DNA of 19,397 bases, taken from NCBI GenBank assembly GCA_900542795.1, contig UQPD01000031.1:1-19397 (forward strand). Direction: 5' to 3'. The stretch is from an uncultured Prevotella sp. (GTDB taxonomy: Bacteria; Bacteroidota; Bacteroidia; Bacteroidales; Bacteroidaceae). Shown here piece after piece: positions 6,192-14,068 of the stretch (its first letter is position 1; the number at the start of each line of letters is the position of its first letter). The translations under genes were made by a program, and so were the position numbers. The notes below the pieces were generated by a model. It ran no database searches. It was not told where the DNA came from and saw only the letters and a program-made list of their open reading frames with translations.

Positions 6192-7550
6192 ATGAAGCGC
6201 GATAACTTTACTTTTCTTACACAAGCTCCCGTACATAGGGTGATATTGACCATGGCTGTACCCACCATCATCTCGATGTTGGTTACCAGTTTCTATAGCA
6301 TGGCAGACACTTTCTTTGTGAGCCAAATCAACACACAATGCACTGCTGCAGTAGGCATTGTGTTTTCAGTAATGTCGATGATACAAGCCATAGGTTTCTT
6401 TTTTGGTCATGGTTCGGGCAATTACATTTCGCGCAAATTGGGTGCCCGACAAGTAAACGATGCGCGTATCATGTCGGGTACGGGGTTTGTTTATAGCCTA
6501 TCGTTTGGCATATTGTTAGCCCTGTTTGGTCATCTTTTTATCAATGAAATAGCCATTGCACTTGGTTCAACGCCCACCATCTTGCCTTACACCACACGCT
6601 ATTTAGGCATCGTGTTGTTGGGAGCTCCCTTCATGACCGCTTCGCTCACCATGAACAATCAGATGCGTTTGCAAGGCAATGCTGCTTTTGCTATGTATGG
6701 CATCTTTACGGGAGCTTTGCTCAATGTTGTGCTCGACCCTTTGCTGATATTTGCACTGCATTTGGGCATTGATGGTGCTGCATGGGCAACCGTGGTGAGT
6801 CAGATGTGTAGTTTTTTTATCTTGCTTTATATGACGCGGAAAAATGGGGGCATACGCATTGATGTTCGCAATTATTCTCCTCGTTTAACTTATGTGAAAG
6901 AGATTATATTTGGGGGTACTCCCTCGCTTTCTCGGCAAGGTTTAGCGGCATTGTCCACCATTGCACTCAATGTGTCGGCAGGTGTGTATGGCGATGCTGC
7001 CATTGCTGGCATGAGCATCGTGACCCGTTTTTGTTTCTTTATCTTTGCCATTATTATTGGTTTAGGACAGGGTTTTCAGCCCTTATGTGGCTTTTGTTAT
7101 GGCGCACGGCTTTATGGGCGTGTGCGCGAAGGCTTTTTATATTGCATCAAAATTGGTACCTGCTTTTTAGTGCTTTGTGCCGTGTTAGGAGTTGTTTTTG
7201 CACATCCCATTGTAGCCCTTTTTCGCGATGACCCCGATGTGGTGGCTGTGGGTGTAGCTGCCCTTCGTTGGCAAATGCTAACCTTTGTGTTGTTGCCCAC
7301 CATAGGGTTAACCAACATGTTGATGCAAACCATTCGCAAACCCATACGTGCGAATTTAGTTGCTATGTCGCGAAGCGGACTCTTCTTCATCCCTTTAGTT
7401 TGCATTCTGCCTCATTATTTAGGTTTGCAAGGGGTTGAAATGTGTCAAGCCGTGAGCGATGTTTGCTCTTTTGTGATATGCGTTCCCATTGCTTGGTCGG
7501 CATTTGCAGAAATGCGTCGCGACAAATTGGGTAATTTCAATGCGTGTTAA
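6192..7550 (+). CDS. MATE family multidrug efflux transporter
   Basis: The 452-aa protein is a polytopic inner-membrane transporter of the MATE superfamily, closest in character to the MepA/DinF-like group common in Bacteroidota. These export cationic drugs or metabolites using a Na+ or H+ gradient. The N-terminal half has the typical AVPTIISMLVTSFYSMADTF segment followed by a Gly-rich FGHGSGNYISRKLGA stretch. The second half repeats the fold, with VLLPTIGLTNMLMQTIRKP near the C-terminal repeat. I placed the start at ATG 6192 because the promoter box ends at 6183; starts at 6150 or 6171 would add 14 or 7 residues. The substrate cannot be told from sequence. It is followed 112 bp later by an ABC-F gene with its own promoter box. 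Confidence 0.92.
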   Translation: MKRDNFTFLTQAPVHRVILTMAVPTIISMLVTSFYSMADTFFVSQINTQCTAAVGIVFSVMSMIQAIGFFFGHGSGNYISRKLGARQVNDARIMSGTGFVYSLSFGILLALFGHLFINEIAIALGSTPTILPYTTRYLGIVLLGAPFMTASLTMNNQMRLQGNAAFAMYGIFTGALLNVVLDPLLIFALHLGIDGAAWATVVSQMCSFFILLYMTRKNGGIRIDVRNYSPRLTYVKEIIFGGTPSLSRQGLAALSTIALNVSAGVYGDAAIAGMSIVTRFCFFIFAIIIGLGQGFQPLCGFCYGARLYGRVREGFLYCIKIGTCFLVLCAVLGVVFAHPIVALFRDDPDVVAVGVAALRWQMLTFVLLPTIGLTNMLMQTIRKPIRANLVAMSRSGLFFIPLVCILPHYLGLQGVEMCQAVSDVCSFVICVPIAWSAFAEMRRDKLGNFNAC

Positions 7551-7616
7551 CCAAACCACTCATTGCTTGGTGTAGGATTGTTTAGGCTTTGTGCCAAAAA
7601 AGTGGTGCTGAAATCG

Positions 7617-7624
7617 TAACTTTG
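7617..7624 (+). promoter_or_regulatory. TAnnTTTG promoter box upstream of the ABC-F gene
   Basis: TAACTTTG is an exact match to TAnnTTTG, 38 bp before the ATG. A TTTG at 7588-7591 could be the -33 element, but its 25-bp spacing is longer than the usual 19 or so. It suggests separate transcription from the MATE gene. Confidence 0.65.
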
Positions 7625-7662
7625 CACCTTGAAAATAGTAAATAAAAAATCAAAACAAGAAT

Positions 7663-9297
7663 ATGGTATCAGTTGATGGGCTCGCCGTGGAATTTGGCGG
7701 CACCACCCTCTTTAGCGACGTTTCTTTTGTAATCAATGACAGCGACCGCATTGCGCTTATGGGCAAAAATGGTGCGGGAAAGAGCACGCTGCTTAAAATT
7801 TTAGCTGGCGTGCGTAAGCCCTCACGTGGCACAGTGTCAGCTCCTAAGGACACGGTAATAGCTTATCTTCCTCAGCACTTGATGACGGAGGATGGTCGCA
7901 CGGTGTTCGAGGAAGCCAGTCAAGCCTTTGCGCATTTGCACAAGATGGAGGCGCATCTTGACGAACTCAATAAGCAACTTGCTGAGCGTACCGATTATGA
8001 AAGCGACGACTACATGGCGCTGATTGAGGAGGTGGCTACACTCAGCGAGAAGTTCTATGCCATCGACATGACCCATTTTGAAGAAGATGTGGAGAAAACC
8101 TTGTTGGGCTTAGGTTTTGAACGTTCTGACTTTAACCGACAAACCAGTGAGTTCTCTGGGGGTTGGCGCATGCGTATTGAGTTAGCCAAAATGTTGTTGC
8201 AAAACCCTGATGTGTTGTTGCTCGATGAGCCTACGAACCACCTCGACATTGAGTCGATTGGTTGGCTCGAGGATTTCTTGGTAAGCAATGGCAAGGCAGT
8301 GGTTGTAATTAGTCACGACCGTAAGTTTGTTGACAACATCACCACACGTACCATCGAGGTTACCATGGGTCGCATTTACGACTACAAGGTTAACTACTCA
8401 CACTACTTGCAGCTGCGTGCTGAACGTCGCGAGCAACAAATGAAGCAGTATGAGGAGCAGCAAAAGATGATTCAAGAAACCAAGGATTTCATTGAACGCT
8501 TTAAAGGCACTTATTCCAAAACATTCCAAGTGCAGAGCCGTGTTAAGATGCTTGAGAAACTCGAACTTATTGAGGTGGACGAGGAAGACACTTCGGCTCT
8601 TCGCCTTAAGTTCCCTCCTTCACCGCGCAGTGGACAGTATCCTGTAATGGCGGATGGGGTAGGCAAGGCTTTCGACGATAAGCGCATCTTCTCGAATGCT
8701 TCGTTCACCATTAAGCGTGGCGACAAAGTGGCATTTGTGGGGCGTAATGGCGAGGGTAAGTCTACTATGGTTAAGTGCATCATGGGGCAACTCGAACACG
8801 AAGGTACATTGACCATTGGTCATAACGTGAAGATTGGCTATTTTGCGCAGAATCAAGCTTCGTTGCTCGATGGCGAACTCACCGTTTTCCAAACTATTGA
8901 CGATGTTGCAAAGGGTGAAATTCGTAATAAAATACGCGATTTGCTTGGAGCCTTTATGTTTGGCGGTGAAGCTAGCACCAAAAAGGTTAAGGTGCTCTCA
9001 GGTGGTGAGCGTACTCGTTTGGCTTTGCTTAAGTTGTTGCTCGAACCCGTCAATCTGCTTATTCTTGACGAACCTACTAACCACCTTGATCTTCGTACTA
9101 AGGATGTATTGAAGCAAGCTCTCAACGATTTTGATGGTACGCTCATTTGCGTGAGCCATGATCGTGACTTCCTCGACGGACTCGTAACCCGTGTCTACGA
9201 GTTTGGTGGCGGACAGGTGCGCGAACATCTTTGTGGCATCTACGAGTTCCTTGAAAAGAAGAAGATGCAAGAACTTAGCGAAATTGAACGCAAGTAA
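7663..9297 (+). CDS. ABC-F family ribosome-associated ATPase
   Basis: The 544-aa soluble protein has two ABC domains and no membrane part, the layout of ABC-F translation factors (EttA, Uup, YdiF and relatives). These bind the ribosomal E site and help stalled or specialised translation. Domain 1 has Walker A GKNGAGKS (34-41), signature FSGGW (164-168) and Walker B LLLDEPTNHLD (185-195). Domain 2 has Walker A GRNGEGKS (360-367), signature LSGGE (445-449) and LILDEPTNHLD (466-476). Both catalytic Glu residues are intact. The charged linker between the domains (about 245-310) is the probable tRNA-interaction motif. It ends soon after domain 2, without the long C-terminal coiled coil of Uup. It is most likely a housekeeping factor; an antibiotic-protection role cannot be excluded. 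It ends just before a bidirectional terminator. Confidence 0.93.
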   Translation: MVSVDGLAVEFGGTTLFSDVSFVINDSDRIALMGKNGAGKSTLLKILAGVRKPSRGTVSAPKDTVIAYLPQHLMTEDGRTVFEEASQAFAHLHKMEAHLDELNKQLAERTDYESDDYMALIEEVATLSEKFYAIDMTHFEEDVEKTLLGLGFERSDFNRQTSEFSGGWRMRIELAKMLLQNPDVLLLDEPTNHLDIESIGWLEDFLVSNGKAVVVISHDRKFVDNITTRTIEVTMGRIYDYKVNYSHYLQLRAERREQQMKQYEEQQKMIQETKDFIERFKGTYSKTFQVQSRVKMLEKLELIEVDEEDTSALRLKFPPSPRSGQYPVMADGVGKAFDDKRIFSNASFTIKRGDKVAFVGRNGEGKSTMVKCIMGQLEHEGTLTIGHNVKIGYFAQNQASLLDGELTVFQTIDDVAKGEIRNKIRDLLGAFMFGGEASTKKVKVLSGGERTRLALLKLLLEPVNLLILDEPTNHLDLRTKDVLKQALNDFDGTLICVSHDRDFLDGLVTRVYEFGGGQVREHLCGIYEFLEKKKMQELSEIERK

Positions 9298-9322
9298 TGT
9301 GAAAATACAGCTTGCGCCAGAA

Positions 9323-9375
9323 AAAAATCCCAGCATACAATGTGTGAAACTTGCACATTGTATGCTGGGATTTTT
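9323..9375. terminator. bidirectional terminator between convergent ABC-F and ndk genes
   Basis: Arms 9323-9344 and 9354-9375 are perfectly complementary over 22 bp, with a 9-nt loop. The stem has a CCCAGCATACAATGTG core closed by A5 on one side and T5 on the other, so each strand yields a stem followed by U-residues. It sits 26 bp after the ABC-F stop and 30 bp beyond the ndk stop, serving both convergent genes. Confidence 0.92.
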
Positions 9376-9404
9376 AGATAATGTTGAGGAGCAACGATGT
9401 TCTG

Positions 9405-9872
9405 TTAAAACTCATCGCTTGCGTAGTGATAAGCAAATGTAGCTTGCTCCCATTCAAAGATTTCGTTGTCGTTGAAAAAGCGCTTCAACTCTACAGCGGC
9501 AGTTTCGGGCGAGTCGGAAGTGTGTACAATATTCTCCTGAAAACTCATGCAATAGGTTCCGCGGATGGTACCAGGAGCTGCATTACGTCCGTTGGTAGGT
9601 CCTGCCAAAGCACGTACAGCTGCAATGGCGTCAACCCCTTTTAAGCAAAGTGCCACAACGGGTGTAGCCATCATCGAGTCCTTAATACGTTGAAAAAAGG
9701 GTTTGCTGCTTAAGTGTGCGTAATGCTCGTTAAGCACCTCATCGGTGAGTTGCATCATCTTCATGCCGCAAATTTGCAAGCCTTTTTTCTCGAACACACT
9801 GATAATTTCGCCTGCTAAGGCACGCTGCATGGTACAAGGTTTAAGCAATACAAGCGTTTTTTCTAATGCCAT
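9405..9872 (-). CDS. ndk: nucleoside diphosphate kinase
   Basis: NDK moves the gamma-phosphate between nucleoside triphosphates and diphosphates through a phosphohistidine, balancing NTP and dNTP pools. The 155-aa protein has the N-terminal EKTLVLLKP strand with Lys11 and the active-site segment NIVHTSDSPETA with catalytic His117. Two positions differ from the common pattern. The residue after the His is Thr where most families have Gly (HGSDS), and the KPDxVQR motif reads KPCTMQR. I believe both are typical of Bacteroidales NDKs and not signs of inactivation. It lies 92 bp downstream of argH on the same strand, with no clear TAnnTTTG box between, and may be read from an upstream promoter. 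Confidence 0.96.
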   Translation of the reverse strand: MALEKTLVLLKPCTMQRALAGEIISVFEKKGLQICGMKMMQLTDEVLNEHYAHLSSKPFFQRIKDSMMATPVVALCLKGVDAIAAVRALAGPTNGRNAAPGTIRGTYCMSFQENIVHTSDSPETAAVELKRFFNDNEIFEWEQATFAYHYASDEF

Positions 9873-9964
9873 AATGATTGATAGATTTATGTTAGTAAAT
9901 AAGGTTGATTCTCAAAGATTTCTTTAGCTCTTTTGTAGAACCACCCTAATGTTTTGTTATGTAA

Positions 9965-11299
9965 TTAGTTGCAAAGCAATTTGTTGATGGCCGTGTCTAC
10001 GCGTTCAAATCCAAAGCGTTGCCACGTTTGGTCCATAATTTTTTTAATTTCGTTATTGCAGAGGTTGCCCATGCTACCCTCGTGTGTGTGGTGAATGTTT
10101 TTGTTAGGCGTAAAGTTTCCTGCTTCAATGTCCAATCCCACCTTTTTATAAGCATCGCGGAATGGCATGCCTTCAGCTGCCAATCGGTTAACCTCCTCCA
10201 CTGAGAACATCGCATCATAACGCTTATCGTCCAAAATGTGTTCGTTCACCTTGATGCGCTCAATGATGTAAGTAGTCATGTGCAAGCAGTCAATCAGTCG
10301 GTCGAAGGCTGGCAAGAAAGCCTCCTTCAATTCCTGCAAATCGCGGAAATAGCCACAAGGCAGATTATTCATAATCAAAATCATCTCTTGCGGCAATGCT
10401 TGCAAACGATTCATGCGTGCACGAATCAATTCAAACACATCAGGGTTCTTTTTGTGTGGCATGATGCTCGACCCTGTGGTACATTCATCGGGCAATTTAA
10501 TAAAACCAAAGTTTTGTGAGTTGAACATGCAAGCATCAAAAGCCAATTTTGCCACAGTGCCAGCCACACTTGCCAAGGCAAATGCCACATTGCGCTCCAT
10601 CTTGCCACGTCCCATTTGTGCATACACCACGTTATAGTCCATCGTGTCAAAACCCAAAAGGTCTGTTGTCATCTGACGGTTAAGTGGAAAAGAAGAGCCA
10701 TAGCCTGCAGCAGAACCTAAGGGATTACGGTTTGTCAAACGGTAAGCTGCTTCCAAAAAGAGCATGTCGTCGGTTAAACTCTCAGCATAGGCACCGAGCC
10801 ACAAACCAAAGCTCGAAGGCATAGCCACCTGCAAGTGTGTGTAACCTGGCATAAGCACATTTTTGTAACGTTCGCTCTGCTTTTGTAATTCAGCAAAGAG
10901 TTGACGAACGGCTTCGGCCACCTCACGCAGTTTTTGGCGTGTAAATAGTTTAAGGTCAACCAGCACTTGGTCGTTGCGTGAGCGTCCTGAGTGAATTTTC
11001 TTACCCATATCGCCCAACTTGCGTGTGAGCATCAGCTCCACCTGTGAGTGAACATCCTCAATGCCATCTTCAATCACAAACTTGCCTTCCATGGCAAGTT
11101 TATAAATGTTTTTGAGTTCGGCTAAGAGCAAGGGCAGTTCATCGTCTGCAATGAGGTTGATGCTATTCAGCATCGTAACATGTGCCATGCTGCCCAAAAC
11201 ATCATAGGGAGCCAAGTAAAGGTCGAGTTCACGATCGTGACCTACGGTGAATTTATCTATCTCATCGGTCACTTGAACCGATTTTTCCCAAAGTTTCAT
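9965..11299 (-). CDS. argH: argininosuccinate lyase
   Basis: ArgH splits argininosuccinate into arginine and fumarate, the last step of arginine synthesis. The 444-aa protein belongs to the aspartase/fumarase superfamily. It has HSGRSRNDQ (103-111), TH at 154-155 in PGYTHLQ, and the family signature GSSIMPHKKNP (276-286), whose second serine (Ser278) corresponds to the catalytic base of the family. The length is slightly under the usual 455-465 aa because the C-terminus is short, as in other Bacteroidales. ATG 11299 gives a standard start, MKLWEKS. The phosphatase-like gene ends 41 bp upstream on the same strand and ndk follows 92 bp downstream. No other arginine genes are in the window and I see no arginine operator. 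Confidence 0.97.
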   Translation of the reverse strand: MKLWEKSVQVTDEIDKFTVGHDRELDLYLAPYDVLGSMAHVTMLNSINLIADDELPLLLAELKNIYKLAMEGKFVIEDGIEDVHSQVELMLTRKLGDMGKKIHSGRSRNDQVLVDLKLFTRQKLREVAEAVRQLFAELQKQSERYKNVLMPGYTHLQVAMPSSFGLWLGAYAESLTDDMLFLEAAYRLTNRNPLGSAAGYGSSFPLNRQMTTDLLGFDTMDYNVVYAQMGRGKMERNVAFALASVAGTVAKLAFDACMFNSQNFGFIKLPDECTTGSSIMPHKKNPDVFELIRARMNRLQALPQEMILIMNNLPCGYFRDLQELKEAFLPAFDRLIDCLHMTTYIIERIKVNEHILDDKRYDAMFSVEEVNRLAAEGMPFRDAYKKVGLDIEAGNFTPNKNIHHTHEGSMGNLCNNEIKKIMDQTWQRFGFERVDTAINKLLCN

Positions 11300-11340
11300 C
11301 TTTTCAGTATTTGTGTGTTTGTGTATGTACGTTTACAAGT

Positions 11341-12144
11341 TTACAATGCTATGCGCAGGTAGCATCGGTCGTCAAAAGAGTTGTTGCCAGCCATTAAACA
11401 TTTTGTAGCAGCATTTTTGCCAATGCAAAGCGGGTCCTCATTGAGCAAGCGTTGCAAATGGTTTTCGGTTTCTTCAAGCGTGTCAGCTAATACAGGGTAT
11501 CCATCCGAAGCTAATATCAATTCTTGAATGGTATTAGGTATTTTCCATTCAGGTACTAACGAGGCATCAACAGGTGTGCCGTCAATAACAGGATAGCGAT
11601 AGGGATTGCAAGGATTTGTATCGTTTTGAAAATTCGTTTGTTCACGCAAAGCATCAAAAATTACCGCACGTGCCAAGTCGTTTTGTTGCAAACTCTGGGC
11701 AGAATGTCCATGTTGCAGCAAATAATGGGCAGCATCCACACGGGCTTTCACCAAAATGTCGTCCACTAATTTGCCATGTGTGTATGTTTTGCCTCCCCAT
11801 CGACATTGGCAGTCACCTACCATCCACACCACACGGTGTTCTTGGCTATATATCACAGCCGAACACGTCAGTCGGTAAGCAGCTTGGGTTAAAGCCTCAG
11901 GCACATTGTGCATAGCCACCGTTTGGGTGAGATGTTGCAACATGTCTTGTTTATTGGCTGAGGCTGGGAGCGTTTGCAAAGCCTCCTTCACCAACTGCAT
12001 AGCCAACAAGCCCCCTTGTCTGCCTGCTATTTTTGAGGTACTCCCATCAATAACGGCTGCAAAGTGAGGGGTAACCACCCATCCATCCTCGCAAAAGCGT
12101 TGGTCGGGTCGTTTTCCTTTTATATATTGCTCAATGATTTGCAT
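11341..12144 (-). CDS. divergent PP2C (PPM)-like serine/threonine phosphatase
   Basis: The 267-aa soluble protein would normally be called hypothetical, but its ordered acidic motifs match the PPM/PP2C fold. These are RFCEDGW (16-22, motif 1 with Glu19 and Asp20), VIDGSTS (31-37, motif 2 with Asp33 and Gly34), VGDCQC (109-114), LASDGYP (211-217, motif 8 with Asp214) and FDDRCYLRI (257-265, motif 11 with Asp258 and Asp259). These acidic residues would bind the Mn2+/Mg2+ pair. The usual DGHGG of motif 2 is replaced by DGSTS, so it is far from classical members. No signal peptide or membrane segment is seen. It is first in a possible phosphatase-argH-ndk unit, divergent from an amino-acid symporter. 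No kinase is nearby and its substrate is unknown. Confidence 0.72.
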   Translation of the reverse strand: MQIIEQYIKGKRPDQRFCEDGWVVTPHFAAVIDGSTSKIAGRQGGLLAMQLVKEALQTLPASANKQDMLQHLTQTVAMHNVPEALTQAAYRLTCSAVIYSQEHRVVWMVGDCQCRWGGKTYTHGKLVDDILVKARVDAAHYLLQHGHSAQSLQQNDLARAVIFDALREQTNFQNDTNPCNPYRYPVIDGTPVDASLVPEWKIPNTIQELILASDGYPVLADTLEETENHLQRLLNEDPLCIGKNAATKCLMAGNNSFDDRCYLRIAL

Positions 12145-12164
12145 TTAACCCATTTTTTTGCTAC

Positions 12165-12172
12165 CAAATATA
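12165..12172 (-). promoter_or_regulatory. TAnnTTTG promoter box for the phosphatase-argH-ndk unit
   Basis: Read on the minus strand the sequence is TATATTTG, an exact consensus match 20 bp before the phosphatase start. It lies 42 bp from the oppositely directed box of the symporter gene. Confidence 0.65.
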
Positions 12173-12214
12173 CGGTTTATAACTTGTTTGGGAAAATAAA
12201 ACCGAAAAAAGTTT

Positions 12215-12222
12215 TACTTTTG
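12215..12222 (+). promoter_or_regulatory. TAnnTTTG promoter box for the amino-acid symporter
   Basis: TACTTTTG fits TAnnTTTG and lies 62 bp before ATG 12285. A TTTG at 12187-12190 could be the -33 element at a slightly long spacing of 24 bp. The short divergent gap would let one regulator affect both directions, but no operator is evident. Confidence 0.6.
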
Positions 12223-12284
12223 CAGCAGAAACTAACTATTTTTTGTTCACAAGGGATATTTTTATTCCTAAACACCTTGTGCTC

Positions 12285-13652
12285 ATGATTGAACTTAATG
12301 ATTTTCTCACACAGCTCAATGGTTATTTATGGGGTGTGCCCATGATTGTCTTGTTGCTTGGCACACATCTTTATCTCACCATCCGTTTGCGTTTTCCGCA
12401 ACGTTACATTTTCAAGGCAATTCGTCTTAGTCTTACTCGCGACAAAGGTTCAACTGGCGACGTTAGCCAATTCTCAGCTCTTGCCACCAGTTTGGCAGGA
12501 ACCATAGGTACGGGTAATATTATAGGTGTAGCAACTGCTGTAACTATGGGTGGACCTGGTGCGGTGTTTTGGTGTTGGATGACAGGTGTTCTCGGCATAG
12601 CCACAAAATATGCCGAAGGCTTACTTGCCATAAAATATCGAGTCAAGACACCAGATGGCAAAATGTTAGGTGGACCTATGTATGCTTTAGAGCGTGGCTT
12701 AGGTTGTCGTTGGTTAGGATGGCTTTTTGCCTTTTGCACAGTAGCAGCCTCTTTTTTTATAGGTAACATGATTCAGTGCAATTCCATCTCCATGTTACTT
12801 AGTGAGGGTTACCAAGTGCCGCCCCTTGCCACAGGCATTTGCATCGCCTTGCTCACTTGTGGTGTCATTATGTTTGGCGTAAAGGGCATTGCCCGTGTGT
12901 GCGAAGGCTTGGTGCCTTTCATGGCATTGTTCTACGTAGGCGGGTGTTTGTGGCTGCTGGTTCGCAATCATCAGTACGTATGGCCCGCGTTGCAACTCAT
13001 CCTTTCTGATGCTTTTAGTGCGCAGGCTGCCACAGGTGGTTTTGTGGGTTCCAGCATCATGTTAGCGATGCGTTATGGCATTGCGCGTGGTCTATTTTCG
13101 AACGAGTCGGGGTTAGGTTCAGCACCGATTGTAGCTGCTGCAGCTCAAACGCGCAATCCAGTGCGTCAAGCTTTGGTAAGTTCCACCTCACCATTTTGGG
13201 ACACTGTGGTGATATGTGCCATTACGGGTTTGGTGTTGGTAAGTTCCATTATGGCAGAACCCAGCATCGACTCTACGGCAGGTGCCAAACTCACCAAAGT
13301 GGCATTCGGACAGATACCCACTTTCGGTCCTTTGGTGTTAACCTTGGGCATCATCACTTTCTCATTCAGCACCATTTTGGGTTGGAGTTATTTAGGCGAG
13401 AAGGCGTTAGAGTATATGTTTGGTCGTCGTGCGCGTTACGTTTATCGCGTGTTGTGGGTGTTAGCCACTTTCATAGGTTCTATCACTGCCATCAATTTGG
13501 TATGGAACTTGGGCGACACATTCAATGCACTCATGGCGCTTCCCAACATTCTCTCCTTGTTATTGTTAACAGGGGTTGTGGTGAAAGAAACCCGCTATTA
13601 TCTTTGGGAGGATAGATTGGACGAGGATAGCGAACTTAATAACAAAGAATAG
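12285..13652 (+). CDS. alanine/glycine:cation symporter (AGCS family)
   Basis: This 455-aa inner-membrane protein imports alanine or glycine with Na+ (or H+). The family marks are clear: an N-terminal LNGYLWGVPMIVLLLG segment, GTIGTGNIIGVATAV, the signature region GPGAVFWCWMTGVLGIATKY, and FSNESGLGSAPIVAAAA in the second half. About ten hydrophobic segments are visible. I selected ATG 12285, which gives MIELNDFLTQLNGYLW, the usual AGCS beginning; an in-frame TTG at 12243 would add 14 residues unlike the family. Which amino acid it carries cannot be told. It is divergent from the phosphatase gene and followed by a hairpin terminator at 13746, so it is a single-gene unit. Confidence 0.95.
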   Translation: MIELNDFLTQLNGYLWGVPMIVLLLGTHLYLTIRLRFPQRYIFKAIRLSLTRDKGSTGDVSQFSALATSLAGTIGTGNIIGVATAVTMGGPGAVFWCWMTGVLGIATKYAEGLLAIKYRVKTPDGKMLGGPMYALERGLGCRWLGWLFAFCTVAASFFIGNMIQCNSISMLLSEGYQVPPLATGICIALLTCGVIMFGVKGIARVCEGLVPFMALFYVGGCLWLLVRNHQYVWPALQLILSDAFSAQAATGGFVGSSIMLAMRYGIARGLFSNESGLGSAPIVAAAAQTRNPVRQALVSSTSPFWDTVVICAITGLVLVSSIMAEPSIDSTAGAKLTKVAFGQIPTFGPLVLTLGIITFSFSTILGWSYLGEKALEYMFGRRARYVYRVLWVLATFIGSITAINLVWNLGDTFNALMALPNILSLLLLTGVVVKETRYYLWEDRLDEDSELNNKE

Positions 13653-13745
13653 TTCGTTACGTTTTGCATGGAGCAAAAATACGCTTCTTTAAAAACTCGT
13701 TCGCCTCGTGTGGGCGTACGTAATACATGCAATAATTTGTTATTG

Positions 13746-13780
13746 AAGTTTCCTATCCTATTCTTGGGGATGGGAAACTT
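13746..13780 (+). terminator. terminator after the amino-acid symporter
   Basis: AAGTTTCCTATCC (13746-13758) pairs with GGATGGGAAACTT (13768-13780) over 13 bp with one G-U pair and a 9-nt loop, followed by TATTTATT. It lies 93 bp beyond the symporter stop. Confidence 0.75.
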
Positions 13781-13799
13781 TATTTATTGGGTAATGTTA

Positions 13800-13879
13800 A
13801 AAAAATAACTTGTGTAGCATTTGATGAAAGCTTGCCATCATTAAGGAGCAGCCGTTAAAAGTTGCACAAGTTATTTTTT
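13800..13879. other. 80-nt inverted-repeat-bounded structured element in the gap before dxs
   Basis: AAAAAATAACTTGTG (13800-13814) and CACAAGTTATTTTTT (13865-13879) form a perfect 15-bp stem enclosing 50 nt. That interior contains a further small hairpin (TGATG/CATCA around 13822-13841). A-run and T-run at the outer ends would put a U-tract after the stem on both strands, so it may be a bidirectional terminator or the end of a small RNA. It is not needed as the symporter terminator, which lies just upstream. The surrounding 416-bp gap (13653-14068) otherwise holds that terminator, a promoter box for dxs and no gene I can support. Confidence 0.6.
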
Positions 13880-13934
13880 GCATATAACTATAAAGAAAGT
13901 TGGAATAAAAGACGCGTATTGGTGAAAAATGTAC

Positions 13935-13942
13935 TAAATTTG
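13935..13942 (+). promoter_or_regulatory. TAnnTTTG promoter box upstream of dxs
   Basis: TAAATTTG is an exact TAnnTTTG match, 126 bp before the dxs ATG. It implies a leader of about 120 nt, long compared with the other genes here. I see no thiamine-type riboswitch motifs in that leader. Confidence 0.5.
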
Positions 13943-14068
13943 CTCCACCTTTGCGTAGTGTACGCTGCAAAATGTGGTGTACAAAGTGGCGTGTGTCGTT
14001 CTGAATTTTAGAAAAATAAAATCTGAAGCACCTCCCTTATACGCTCTCCTTTTTCTGATAGCAAGAAT

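Noticed and set aside
12404..12769. Minus-strand 121-codon frame within the symporter gene
   Set aside because: Antisense shadow of a conserved membrane protein gene.
13943..14068. Riboswitch in the long dxs leader (thiamine type considered)
   Set aside because: No CTGAGA or other conserved TPP-riboswitch motif and no convincing multi-stem structure were seen.
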